A stretch of 64,000 nt of DNA from Selaginella tamariscina (GCA_003024785.1 PUQB01000097.1:538310-602309); one strand, 5' to 3'. Positions 12,138 through 31,212 are shown, counted from the first letter of the stretch. Notes: generated by a model not told the origin, from the sequence alone. Translations and numbers: made by a program.

Positions 12138-15100
12138 ATGGAGTCGTCGTCAAATTCTGGGTAAGAATTAAAATAAAATCTGTTATACTCGGATATGTGC
12201 TTGAACTAATCATTTTTGTATTCAGATGTGGAATTGAGGTAACATTAAAGACGAGAGCAGGAGAAGAGATGGGCAGGGGGATTCTGGAATCAACTTGGCC
12301 ATATTTCAAACTAAACGGAAGCGCATTGGAACAACCATGGTTGCTGTCAAACTAACCTCTGTCACATCGCATGGACAAGCAAAACAATGGAAAGTGGGTG
12401 TGCTAGTCAAGCATCCGAAAGCATGCTGTGAACCCAGATTGAACGATGCTCGACACATATGCCTCGTTCCATCCAATGTCACGTTCTCGGATCCAGAGGT
12501 CACCAGTTACAACATTAATTTCGGGGGTTTTGTCGACTTGTGGATAATGACGTTCACGTGTTCACTAATGATGTTGACCGTGGAGTTCGTCTTCAACTCA
12601 ACGAAAGCCCATCTATAAAGGGGATCCATCTGGATGTCTACTTCGAAGATCTTCAGACTCATCGAGTAGGTGTATTGTCAGGAGATATTGCTTCACAATA
12701 CAGAAAATCCACAAGTGGAGCAATCGTCCCTCTTCACATTGAAGAAGAACACAGTGACATCATAAAGGAGATTGAGAGGGTGGCTTGGTCTCAGGTTCTT
12801 TACAGATCACGTTCAATTTGCTTAGCAAATTTCGGGAGCTTGAAGAGTGTGCCGAGAACATTAGAACAGCATCAATCGGGGATCACACATGTTGATTCGG
12901 ATCGTAGAAGAAAATCATTAGTCGTTTTGTCAACTGCACCTGTGGCGTCCCATGCTGCAATAAGCCACAAGGAAATGATGTTGGATGATAGGATTTACCA
13001 GTGTAGGGTTAAGTATTGCAGCGTCAACCCAAACTTCAATTACAGGCCACTGAATCAGGAACATGTAGCTGAGCTCATGGAGAAGATGAAGGACGACAAT
13101 TCTTACACCGTTCCACATAATGCTGTTTTGTGCGCATACTACGAGAGACACAAAGGCGCTGACAAAGTGTGGATCACAACACCGGAACAAATGAGGAAGG
13201 TTCAGACGGAGAATAGAAAATCAGTTAAGTACTACATCATTAGTGGCCAGCACACAATAACGGCAGCCCAACGACTTCTCAACGAACACAACAAAGGAAC
13301 GATGGCAACAAAATTTTCCGAGCATACCCGTGAGAAGCTGACAAAAAGATCGGCGTTTTTAACGAAGCCGAATCTCACAATCGAGCAGTACCATAAGTTA
13401 TTGGCGGAATGGGACGCTGCAGACACCAACCACTACAACAGCAAAATATGGGAGAAGTTCAAACACACGCGAGCCGTGTGGGAATCTCTTCAGCGACCGC
13501 AAAGAGCTACTGCAGGGAATACACAATCTGCAGAGTACCGGGTAAGCAAATTGTTTGGGGGGATTTATCTCGCCGGTATATTAATCTGTCTTTTTCTCAG
13601 AGAGTTGAAGAAATTGTAGCAGTTGATTTTGCCCAGGTGGGCGGGAAGGAAACATCCTTTTTGATGATGTTGATTTCTTGTCCTGAGGATAGGATCTTTG
13701 CGAAATGGTTGGGGATTATGGAATCCTTTGCAAAAGGAACACTGAAAAAGAAGCAGACAAGTGAAGTGAAGCCCTCAGAGAAGTCTGCAAAGAAACCCAG
13801 TAAACGCCGAAGGCTAAGTCTGTTCAATTTATAAAGGATGTAGACAATGATTTCAAACTCACATGGTTGAAGCCTTTAAATGGAACAACGATGGAGGAGA
13901 TGGAAGTCTTGGCTGATTTGGTGATTGATGGCAAATTACAGATTAACAACAGCAGCCCCACCTCTCCTTTTCATCTCAAGGCAATGGAGTTGAAGACGGT
14001 CAGGCACTTCAAGGAGTGGTTGGGAATACACTGCACAAACTGGGTTGGATTTCGGCTTCAACATACGAAGAGGTCAACAAATATTTGTATGTGAAAACGA
14101 TGATATGCTTGTCGAATGGGTGAATCAATCGGAAGATCTGGGCAAGAATCTATTGCACGCCAACGCCAAAAAGGAGAACATTGCGATGACGCCTTCTCTT
14201 ATGGCAGTCCTTCAGCAGCGGAGAACCGAGTTGAACCTTATAAAGGAGGATGTTACGAATCATGACAAGCCCTACAGATGTTTGTTGTTGGATTCGGAGA
14301 CTTTATGGGGTACCATCACTGCTTGTAGGAAACTGTTTTAATTGTTCGTGATGGATCGGCGGGTGTCAAAAAATCCTTCGACAGACAGGACACTAGAGGA
14401 TTTGGTGGAGAAACTTAGCCGTGCAAGCATGTAAAAGAAGGTATATTATTGAATTCATATGTACTGAAGAATGATTTATTATTGAATTCATACTTGCACT
14501 TTGCTCATGTCACCGATACCTTTGCCTTCTCCTTTGCCAAGAGGAATAAACATCGTTGGACAGGATTTTATATGAATGATGCTGATCCGAAGTGCATTGA
14601 TTCGGTTGTTCACTTGGTTGTTAGGAATGCGCCAAACAGTTTCAAACTTCCAAATGACTGGCCAGGCATCTGTTTGCACTCCAACGGCCCTGAACCTCCA
14701 TCCGATACACCGATAGGTGAGAGTGACGTATTCGGCAATGTACGTTATCCAAACATCACAAGTCAAGCGGCACGGAGCATCGTCAACTTGATCAGGGGTC
14801 CTCACAGTGATGCGTGGGTTTTTGACTACTGCACTAGGGGGTCCGTCTTGAAGGAGTGTTACCTTCGGGATACATGTGTTTTGCCGTTGAAAAGGATAAG
14901 ACCATGGTTGAGGACCTGAACAAGTGGATAGATAGGTTCTCAACTGACTACCCCAACGAATCCATAAAGGAGTATTTGAGAAAGTTCCCTCCAGATAAGT
15001 GCGATAGCTCTGAAGACGAATCTGGTTCAATGTCGGAGTCTGAGGACGAACTTCAATCAGATATTAGACCGGAAGTTATCTCGAGGAGTACAGAACATTT

Positions 15101-15251
15101 GCACACTCCATTACCCATGGAAACATCAATAGAAGATGCAGAAGATCTTGAACCATCTCACAAGCGGCTTAGACCTTCTTCGCCTCACTCAGAAGGTAAT
15201 AGCGAAGAAGAATTGTTAATGAATTTTAGAGTGACGAATAGTTGTAAATGA
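12138..15251 (+). CDS. ParB-like/DNA-methyltransferase-like fusion protein (frame broken)
   Basis: ATG at 12138 begins MESSSNSG. A 65-bp GT-AG intron (12161-12225) follows, and a second 59-bp GT-AG intron (13542-13600) joins EYR to RVEEIVAVDFAQVGG in frame. The central region has YYIISGQHTITAAQRLL, like the ParB/sulfiredoxin G-x-H signature, preceded by LNQEHVAELMEKMKDD, like the ParB N-terminal helix. The C-terminal part reads DAWVFDYCTRGSVLKE, then (next frame) GYMCFAVEKDKTMVEDL. This resembles motif I and the following strand of N6/N4 DNA methyltransferases. I found no DPPY or SPPY catalytic motif. An acidic Ser-rich tail follows. Single-base frame changes occur near 12340, 12525, 13805, 14040-14340 and 14850, so it is decayed or the sequence has indel errors. 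Fusions of ParB-like and methylase domains are known in phages and bacteria. Confidence 0.55.
13557..13576 (+). repeat. Degenerate palindrome unit inside the second intron
   Basis: GGGGGGATTTATCTCGCCGG lies inside the 59-bp intron 13542-13600. It differs from the array consensus by a few substitutions, of kinds also seen in the arrays: ATTTAT for ATTAAT and CTCGCC for CCCGCC. The unit makes up a third of the intron. Confidence 0.6.
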
Positions 15252-15483
15252 GTGTAACATAAGGCATTTTTGTATATTTCTTTTATATTTGTACAGAAAA
15301 TAAATTCTCAAGGATTAATGAAGCTTTTAGTTCAAACATGGGTCACACATTAACAAGGTAAATAATATACCTTGATAATTTTAAGGTCAGCTAATTATCA
15401 TTTTGCAGATGTAATGAAACAATTGAGAACATGGATTTTCAGCATTGGCATGAGGTAAGAGAGGGGTTTGGCGACAATTTCTT
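15252..15483. other. Short spacer before phosphatase copy 2
   Basis: AT-rich DNA between the end of the methyltransferase-like frame and the upstream part of the second phosphatase copy. No coding signal is seen. A plausible 3' end for the preceding gene lies in the AATAAATTC stretch near 15298. Confidence 0.4.
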
Positions 15484-16778
15484 GTGCCACATGTCAGAAT
15501 GACAGAGTTCATGCAGGAAATGGATAATAATGCAGCTCAAAACATCGTTACCATGGGGGCCACTTCAGTTTTTTCATCATCATTTTTATTGGCTTCAGTT
15601 CCGAAATCAATTTCTTCAGCGCATGCAATATCTGAATCTTGTAAGGATGATGTACAATTAAATGATGAAGGGATAGGCAACGAGATAGTGGCAACGGATA
15701 AATGTGAAAGGGAGCAAACAAGTGATTTGCAAAGTATTCAAGAGGCAACGCTATCTCATGTTACTCATGGCCATATTGTGTTGTTGGATGTCAATGGTGT
15801 TCTGCGAGGCAACGCTATCTCATGTTACTCATGGCCATATTGTGTTGTTGGATGTCAATGGTGTTCTGCTTCATCGACAAAGGCCCGAGGATAGGAAAAA
15901 GAAATCAAACAAGGAGATTTCATTCCTTGTCATGGTAAATTTTGATATGATTATTATTTTTCGTCCAGGGTTGGATTGTCTCTTTCAAAAGCTTAAGGAG
16001 ATGGGTGCGCTTGTGGGATTTGGTCATGCATGCAGATTCATAACTTAACACCGCTGTTGAATTTACTTAAGAAACATTGTAGTGTTGCAGAAGAGGTGAT
16101 TCGTAAAGATTGGATTTTTTACTAGCGAATGTGTTATAAACCTCTCGAATTTCACAATATAAGAAAGGAAAGCAAGCCATACTTCTTCAAGAATGAAAGA
16201 ATAATTGGGACTCATGGGGAGATCAGTCGCTTAAGGATAATGAAGAATGCACATATCTTAGTAGTAAACGACTCTCCTCAGAAGGCTATGCTCAACCAAA
16301 AATTGCTTGTATTCATCCAATCACTTTCGATCCATATTCTAATATCGATATCATGGATGAGCTAGTGAACTACTTGAATACGTGCCTCAAAAAGAAGAAT
16401 CTCGAAAATTTTTGTGAGTAGTATCCACCGTATTATACATTTCCTAAAGCTTTTCTTTCTTGTGATTTTGAATTTTATAAAATGAAGGATAGCAATCAGG
16501 CGCTTTATAATATTATTCTTAAGGAACGTCATTTTTTAGATGAGCCTTTATGCAGACCTGGTCTTATTACATCTTATGTATTAACAAGGATGGCAACTCC
16601 CAATTGCATTCGTGAGAGTGTTAGGTGGTGGCAACAACATCAATATATTGACCAAAATGATTTGATTAATCCGGAGAGTGATGATTTAGACAAAATGAGG
16701 AGATTTCTCTGTATAGTTAAAAAGAAAGTATTTATAAATAAATATAAACATGTTGATAAGGAAATGATTTCATTGTAA
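15484..16778 (+). pseudogene. NLI/FCP1-type HAD phosphatase-like pseudogene, copy 2
   Basis: An N-terminal Ser/Glu-rich segment starts at about 15484 and runs into THGHIVLLDVNGVL (motif I, about 15764-15805), then LLHRQRP after a tandem duplication. Next come RPGLDCLFQKLKEMGALVG, CYKPLEFHNIRKESKPYFF, motif III NAHILVVNDSPQKAMLNQ (about 16245-16300), and the C-terminal block ALYNIILKERHFLDEPLC to about 16778. The order matches plant NLI-interacting-factor phosphatases. Several frame changes and stops (for example at 16046 and 16418) make it inactive. It is a diverged direct copy of the sequence at the window's left edge, and similarity continues downstream to about 17030. Confidence 0.65.
15742..15869 (+). 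repeat. 64-bp exact tandem duplication across HAD motif I
   Basis: Bases 15742-15805 are repeated immediately as 15806-15869. The unit encodes the HAD motif-I segment, so the duplication adds 64 bases, shifts frame and splits VLLDVNG from VLLHR. Copy 1 at the left edge shows only one unit in the part visible. Confidence 0.9.
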
Positions 16779-17030
16779 TTATGTTTGATAGTATTTCTTT
16801 ATTATTGTAAATTATTTTTAGAATAATATGAAATTCTAAGATAGTTTTAGGAATATTCCTTACTAAGTAAGGTTATTGAAGGATTAATTAATTAATTAAT
16901 TAATATTTAAGGCTTAATTACATATTAATTAAATGATTAATTAATAATTAAAACTTAAGTATTAATTAGTAATTTATTTTATATTCCCATTTTCACGTAT
17001 CATGCCCACTTTAGTTACAACGTGCATCAA

Positions 17031-18163
17031 TGACTCATCAAGCCCTTTTAACTCCACTAAATGATTTTCTAAAGACTCTTCCTAATTTTTTTTTAAAAAC
17101 AATCTTTATGAATGATATCAATACGAGTTATAACTTCTAAACTATAATATGCAAACTTAAAAAAGATTTCTATAGTAACATTACAGGTTGTCTTATAAGT
17201 CTAAAATCCTAATTTTTTTGTTTTTTATGAATCACTTTATTATCCTTATATAAATAAATAAGTTGAATCCACTAATAAGGTTATTAATAAGAATGTTTTA
17301 AAGAAGTATAATATTTTTATACTTTATAACCAACTCCTTGGTGTGTATGAATCTTTTCATTAACAAATTACTTGTGAATTCCATAACTTACTATAATGGT
17401 GTTGTAAATAACTGGTGCTATCTTTACAATAAAAGCATATCACTATTCAATGATTTCCGGATACTTTATATATCAACTAATCTTTTATATATAATGGACT
17501 TACTTTTAAAATATTCTAGTAATTTCATTTTTCCATTTTTTCTTATTATATTTAAAATGTTTTATTCTTAAAATACTTTATGTTTAGACCATTCACTATA
17601 TGTCTGTTTCTCTCTCTCTCTCTATATATATATCATGTATGTATATAAACTATATAATTAATACACCCATTGGGCATAAGTTAATTATTAGGTTAAATAA
17701 GATTCATTTAGGTTAATGAAATCAAATAAAATTATTAATAAATTCTTTTTTTTAAAATGGAACCAGAAAATAATCTTAAATTATATACTATTAGTATATA
17801 AGTTTCTAAGCGCCCTAATTGCCACATAATATATTATATATATCAAAATTTGAATTTCTATATATATCATGGCTTCATATGATTTTTTTGTATATACATA
17901 CTCGTTACATTGATAATCTCTCCTTGTCACCTTTCTTTTTACCTCTATATATATATATATATATATATTTTGTTCTTCAGATGAAATCTAATTCTTACTC
18001 GTTGAATTGGTCTACAATGCTCTTGCTGACACTGGTTTCCTTATGTTCACAAGTTTCATGAGCATATGCCACCACGAATGAGCTATTAAGCTGGAAGGTG
18101 TAGCGCACGACCCTGATCACGTTATCATATGCCGTACTCTTGCAACGTGGAGTGACTTTCATA
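17031..18163. other. AT-rich spacer; one tiny ORF with a signal-like N-terminus
   Basis: No recognised gene. The only item of note is an ATG at 17981 opening a 26-codon frame (17981-18061). It has a hydrophobic core, WSTMLLLTLVSLCS, like a secretory signal, and follows a TTCTTCAG acceptor-like site. The frame stops at once and nothing identifiable follows, so it may be a remnant of a secreted-peptide gene. Confidence 0.35.
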
Positions 18164-19002
18164 TTAAGAGTGCTCCAATAAAATAGTTACCAGTGGGTTA
18201 CGGGCGCCGCCTCCATCAATGTTGAGCATAGTGTACAAGGTGCGTTTCACAGTTCCGGAGGTATTACGCTTCTGCTTTGAGAGTGTGGCAGCTGCACGCT
18301 TTACCATTTCGCACAATGTGTCTGCTATCTGGCCTGGAGGGGATGCATTTCCCGCGAGCTTGGCGCCTTCTTCAGCAAAACTTTTGAGAGCCTGCTGCAG
18401 TTCGTTACAGCTATGTGTGGAGTTGTCGATGTTTACTGAAGCTGCTTCCTTGACCATCACAAACTCAGAAAAAACGTCGCGGAGTGTAGTGATGAATTTT
18501 GAAAAACCTTCAGCTTCCTTACTTGCAGCATCATGGTCTCCTTGGATACTGCTCTGGGAAGGGCTATAGCCTGCCCTTTTCATAGCCATTGCAATAAAAC
18601 ATGAAAGCACATCTGCATGAAAGCGGGTGTCTCTGTAGAGAGCATATCCGGCAGCCTGGCCCTCTGGCAAGCAAAGCACAGGAACAGCAGAATCAACATG
18701 GTGTCTACAGGTATCTCCTCCTCTCTCGGCACGTTTATCACAGCATTGATATTGGCCTTCACTTGTTTTATAGGTGGTGCCATAACGACCCCACCTGTTG
18801 GAGGAGCTGGAGCATTTCGTGCCGGGGCAACCTTGAACGTGCCTTTCCTGCCAGAGCCCTTGGGAAGAAACCAGATATTCCCAGGGGGACGAAGTGGAAT
18901 AGTATGAGCTACATTAGGAAGAACAGCTGCTGATATCTTGGATTTGGATCTAACGTGCTGGGATACCTTCAAATTGTGCTGGAATTCTTCTTCAGACCAC
19001 AT
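18164..19002 (-). CDS. Unrecognised protein, divergent paralogue of the gene at 19.3-20.0 kb (frame broken)
   Basis: Two overlapping minus-strand frames belong together. One is 19002-18580, starting MWSEEEFQHNLKV with a Pro/Ala/Gly-rich stretch. The other, 18679-18164, continues with ALYRDTRFHADVLSCFIAMA and ends near LNIDGGGARNPL. They overlap near 18680, where a one-base shift is needed. I do not recognise the family. The block FHADVLSCFIAMAMKRAGY parallels FHLHVLSTFIRAAMRATNY in the plus-strand gene starting at 19.3 kb, and the following FSKFITTLRDVFSEFVMVK parallels a matching segment there. No signal peptide or membrane segment is evident. The 5' ends of the two genes face each other across about 320 bp. 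Confidence 0.45.
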
Positions 19003-19320
19003 TGCTACAAGAAAAAACGACTCAACAACATCACATTATATACAGTCACATAATTATTGACAGAAATTTCTAACACGACACGACTTTGTGAGTGGTGGTC
19101 CTTATAGATGCTTGAAGCTTTACAATCATTCACCATTGTCAGACGACTACTTCCGAGACTTCTAGCCTAGGAGGCCACTTTAAGTAGTACTAACTCATAG
19201 ACAATACATACACAAACAACCAGATATGCAAGAATCTGTATAATAGAGAAGTCGGCCAGGCCCAGGGTTACAGACTATATATACATGACTGCATAGGCTC
19301 ACTAAGGGTTACACACCCTA

Positions 19321-20007
19321 ATGGGTAAAGATTGTTTAGAAAAAATAAGATCCCGGGTCACACCTCAACCAAAGGAACCCAGTGCATTGGGTGAAGGAGC
19401 TGCAAACTTCACCTGGAACCCTAAAACCCACTGCGAATTCCGCAAAACCCACCGAGAATTTTCAAGAATCCACCAACAATCTCCAACAGCCCCAAAGAAC
19501 ACCCTTGGTTACAGTAAGTGCCAGATCCTCTAATGTACCAGGGAAGCCTAAAGAGCAGATTGAGTACTTCAAAAACCCACAGTTCCATCTCCATGTGCTC
19601 TCTACATTCATAAGAGCTGCCATGCGTGCAACCAATTATGTTCCGGGAGCAGTGGGAATGCTCAGGGAGAGAGCCAATCGCTCATCAACTTTCAGAACTG
19701 CCTGCAGAGTTTCTCCCCCTATATCTACGTGACCAAGTCGGAATCAACCGTTGTTACAGTGAATGGAGCCAGTCCAGTATCTAAGGTAGAATATGTGTTC
19801 TTACTGTCAGGTGGACACAAGGATCCTTCTTTCACCATCCATTACAAGAGCATGGATGCTGCAGCAAAATGCAATACAGAGGTGAAAACGACATACACAC
19901 TCAACAGTGCTGCTGTTGTGGGAGATGCTGTCGCCTTGGCCAGCAGCAGAATTACAAGCACGGAGGATCTGGTTGCATATATTAACAATAGCCAAGTTCG
20001 GAAATGA
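19321..20007 (+). CDS. Unrecognised protein, paralogue of the gene at 18.2-19.0 kb (frame broken)
   Basis: Three frames follow one another. The first is 19321-19533, Pro/Thr-rich and possibly not coding. The second, 19382-19732, contains YFKNPQFHLHVLSTFIRAAM. The third, 19729-20007, contains TKSESTVVTVNGASPVSKVE and VFLLSGGHKDPSFTIHY. The sequence upstream of 19729 in the third frame reads LINFQNCLQSFSPYIYVTK and aligns with FSKFITTLRDVFSEFVMVK of the minus-strand gene, so a frame change lies at about 19675. The family is unknown. A helical capsid- or nucleoprotein-like protein cannot be excluded, but there is no direct support for one. Confidence 0.4.
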
Positions 20008-20671
20008 TTGCTGAAACGTCTTGTATATAATCTATATAGCTTGTTTGAATACTTAAGTATGTGAATAAGTGCAATGAGGCACAGTCGTTTTTACCAGCAA
20101 CTCAAAATTAATCTTTATCATAATTAGTTAAAACTAACTTAATTAAATAATAAATTAAAACTACTTTAACATTGCAATCTAACCTATAAACAAATTTGAT
20201 AATAAATCATTATTTACAACTAATAATTCCTACATCTCATTTCGCCAATGTGAAACACCACATACATAATTTCCCTGTGGTGTAGATACGTATAGTCATA
20301 AATATGTATACATGTGTAATTTACACAAACCATAGAGGAACACATAATACATATATTGTATGGGTATTTTTAAACTAAAATTGTACACTTTATCTTATAT
20401 ATATCACATACACATTCTTAATTGTGCACGCAATATAATTATCTTACAACATATATTGAATTCCAATTTTCTTATTTGTTTTTTCATCACATATTTTACT
20501 TTTTAATTTTATATATTTCAGCTTTTATACTTTAAAAATTAATTATACTTTAACACAAAAATTTATTATGAAAACTTCACATTGTAACTATAACGACAGA
20601 AAACTTAATTCAAGCAAATTCAGGAATAAACTGAAATTAAAAATACATGTTAAAAAACTAACCTTCTTTGC

Positions 20672-28297
<7,626 letters not shown>

Positions 28298-28340
28298 TGC
28301 CAGCCGCTATGCTCCAGCTACTCGGCCATGGCGCACACAC

Positions 28341-28380
28341 AAACCCTAAACCTAGGGTTTCCAATTTTTGGCGGGAAAAT
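28341..28380 (-). promoter_or_regulatory. MCM3 promoter: E2F site and telo-box
   Basis: TTTTTGGCGGGAAAAT at 28365-28380 fits the E2F consensus TTTSSCGC/TTTGGCGGGAAA. AAACCCTAAA at 28341-28350 is a plant telo-box, followed by the palindrome AAACCTAGGGTTT. Both lie 45-85 bp upstream of the MCM3 start codon at 28297. E2F sites and telo-boxes are established marks of S-phase genes in plants, including MCM3, so G1/S-phase expression is expected. Confidence 0.75.
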
Positions 28381-28958
28381 ACAGAATACCATTCCATTCC
28401 GGAATGTCCCATCCAACTTCCGTACCATACAAAACCTCTGAATAAATGTACTGTTTTACGTCTTACTGCCCTCCATATGTATATACGTGTGTAGCATCTA
28501 GTTTATACCCATCTGAATATACAGAGAAGAAAAAAATTTCTTATCTAATAAGATATACACATATATGTGTAAGTATACCTCTATACGTAAGACATTTTAT
28601 AAGATGTATTATAAATGCATATAAATACCATATGTTTACATAGATATTTATATAAATATAGACAATTTATAAAATATAAGGTGAACATCGTATACTTAGT
28701 GCATATGAGTATATAAATATTATTATTACTCAAAATGTAACAAAAAATCACTACAGTTTAATCAGTGTATAATCTTTAACCGTTAGATTGGTGAGGGTGT
28801 TAAATTTGTGAGGGTACTATTCTAAGGGATTTGGTAATGATGTAAATTAAATAAATTAAACAATAAACTCTACACGACACGTGTCGTTATTGCATGGATA
28901 GAAATAAGGGGAATAGATACCTAGGGTTTCTTTTTGGGACATCGCTTGCTTATACTCT

Positions 28959-29473
28959 ATGGCGAGATCAACAATTTACAAGGCACTGCTCCTGTCTCTA
29001 ATTTTCATGTTTGCTGCTCTATTAGGTAAATCAATGCATATCATGCTGCATGTGTTTTTGTTAGTTGTTTAGTTCATGATTTGTGATTCCTGGGAATCCG
29101 TGGGGTATTTGTGGGAATTGACGAATGGATCTAGGTGGTTCTCGAGTGGCTCCAATATGTGGGAAGCAGGACATAGAGGTCCGCCCAGGAGCGCATTATG
29201 GAGCATGTCTATGGTGAGACATACAGCGTCAGATTCCGTAATTTGTGCAAGTGCCCAGCTAGGAATGTGCACATGTTATGCGGTGACTTTGCTACTGCTA
29301 TGGACTATGGCGATAATGAGCCTGAAATTCTTATTGAGAATCAGCCTGGTGATTGTATTCTGAGGAATGGGCACCCACTGAAACCTTATAAGTGGTATGG
29401 GTTTAACTATACCAGTCATTCTGGCATGATTCCTCTTGGCACGGTGAGAGAGGCTGAATTCTGCAAGGAATAG
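28959..29473 (+). CDS. TPD1-like cysteine-rich secreted protein a (copy A; one-base frameshift)
   Basis: Exon 1 is 28959-29025 and encodes a signal peptide (MARSTIYKALLLSLIFMFAA). Intron 29026-29134 is GT-AG. Exon 2, 29135-29473, gives VAPICGKQDIEV, then YSVRFRNLCKCPARNVHM, GDCILRNGHPLKPYKW and a C-terminal AEFCKE. Six conserved cysteines and the C-x-C block fit the TAPETUM DETERMINANT1 family, whose founding member is a secreted ligand of the EMS1/EXS receptor kinase in anther cell specification. Outside seed plants the roles are largely unknown. One extra C in the CCC run at 29184-29186, absent from copy B, breaks the frame. It sits 660 bp from MCM3, divergently. Confidence 0.7.
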
Positions 29474-30426
29474 TAGTGCAATATCTTCTTTAATAAACTT
29501 TGTATTTGTGAGTTCTTTCTATGAGTTAATAAGTTCTTTATCCTGTCCTGTTGATGCAACACACGCAAGACTGTATGCTTATAATTATACGTATTAAAAT
29601 ACTAATTTAAACAAAAACATTTAAATTAATATCCATAGCTAGTTTTACATTGTGGGTGTATTCGTTATATTAACATATGAATAAAAAACATATATGTGTA
29701 TATACATACATATGCCCATTTATAATTATTTTGTATTTGTATATATGAAAGGTATATACATAACAATAAACACGTATAATACATTCTCTATATTTAGGAA
29801 GGTGGCACATAAAATTTACAAACCTAATCTATATCACAAATAATCAGAAAGTATGACCAGAATTGACCACTAAAAATAGAATAACTGTGGGCTGTTTTGT
29901 GGATATCTTTTAAATAGTATTGAACTATTGCAGGCATTATTAAAGTCATTAATATTTTCTTTTGTTTGGTCTAAGAATTGTAAGTAGGTATTTACCGATC
30001 TTAAAGAGATTTTGACGACTCCTTTAATTTTGATATATCTTAATTATACTCGTCCTTTTATCTTGTGTGTAAATGCTTTTAACATTGGTCTCAAGGCGTA
30101 TTGATGCAGGACAATATGAGTGTATCCCTTCCGGTGGGTAACGGGATCGATGCCCCTCGCTTCCACCAACGAGAGAACTTGGAATATAAAGATGTGTATA
30201 TTCATTAGTTAAGAGCAAATATCTGATGATTATCAAAATCCATTACCTAATAATAATATTTATACATGCAGCTGTACACATGGATCTCACGTAACTAATT
30301 TAAGAAGATATTTTTATGCTCATAATTAATGCATACACGCGTACATGCTGACATGTGTCGTTTTCATCTGAAGATATAAATATGAATAACAAATTTTTTT
30401 TCCCTAGATTTACAATTTAGGAGTCC

Positions 30427-31212
30427 ATGTTTCTGTCTAACAAGCTGGTTCTCATGGCAAATTCAGTCTTGGCAATCCTCCTGATTGCGTTCGTGTTCCT
30501 CGCTGCTGTGAAAGGTACACTCTGCTTAATTTGTTCGTTCATTTATCTGTTTTTTTTTTTTTTCCCCTTTTTAGTGTATACAGATATCTAACTTTTTGTT
30601 TAAGTTGGAGAATTTCTGAATTAGATTTTGACCTCTATGGGTTATGTATGGGTCTGTCTCTATCTCTCTCAATTAGAATTTATGGATAGTTGTGGGTCTC
30701 TCTCTATTTTATTGGTATCAATGTGTTTTTCCTGAGAAATTTGAGAATCCTTCTTGGCTATATGGGATTTGTGTGTATTCATGTAGCATTCATGTTGGGG
30801 GTATATCCATAGTGTTCTCTGTGTGGTATTTTGTGGGATTTTTGGGAATTATATGTTGGGATTTTTCTGGGAATACTTACATGGGAATTCTAATGCAGGT
30901 CACCGGCAGGGTGGCGGAGTATGCGATGGCAACGATGTGAACATTGAGCAGTCCCTCCTCACCAACGACACCGGTGTCCTGAGATATAGAGTGGAGATCC
31001 GTAACTTCTGTTTTGGGTGCTCAGCTAGAAATCTTCATATCAACTGTCGTGACTTTTTTACCATAGATGATCTCAATGTTTGCCACGTTATTCAACCTGG
31101 GGAATGCATTGTGAGGAACGGAGGTGATCTTCCTGAAGGAGAATGGCAGGTGTTTGAGTACAATAGCACTGTTAAAGCTCTCTTCACCTACAAAAGTGCA
31201 GACTTTTGCTAA
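30427..31212 (+). CDS. TPD1-like cysteine-rich secreted protein b (copy A; intact)
   Basis: Exon 1 is 30427-30514 and exon 2 is 30899-31212, with a 384-bp GT-AG intron joined in phase (AAA G / GT CAC). The product is about 133 residues. It has a signal peptide with core ANSVLAILLIAFVFLAA, then GGGVCDGNDVNIEQSL, RYRVEIRNFCFGCSARNLHI, CHVIQPGECIVRNGG and a terminal SADFC. Eight cysteines include the six typical of TPD1-like proteins. It should be secreted to the apoplast and act as a peptide ligand, by family analogy. This is the only one of the four TPD1-like copies in the window that is open throughout, so it is the likeliest to be functional. Confidence 0.85.
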
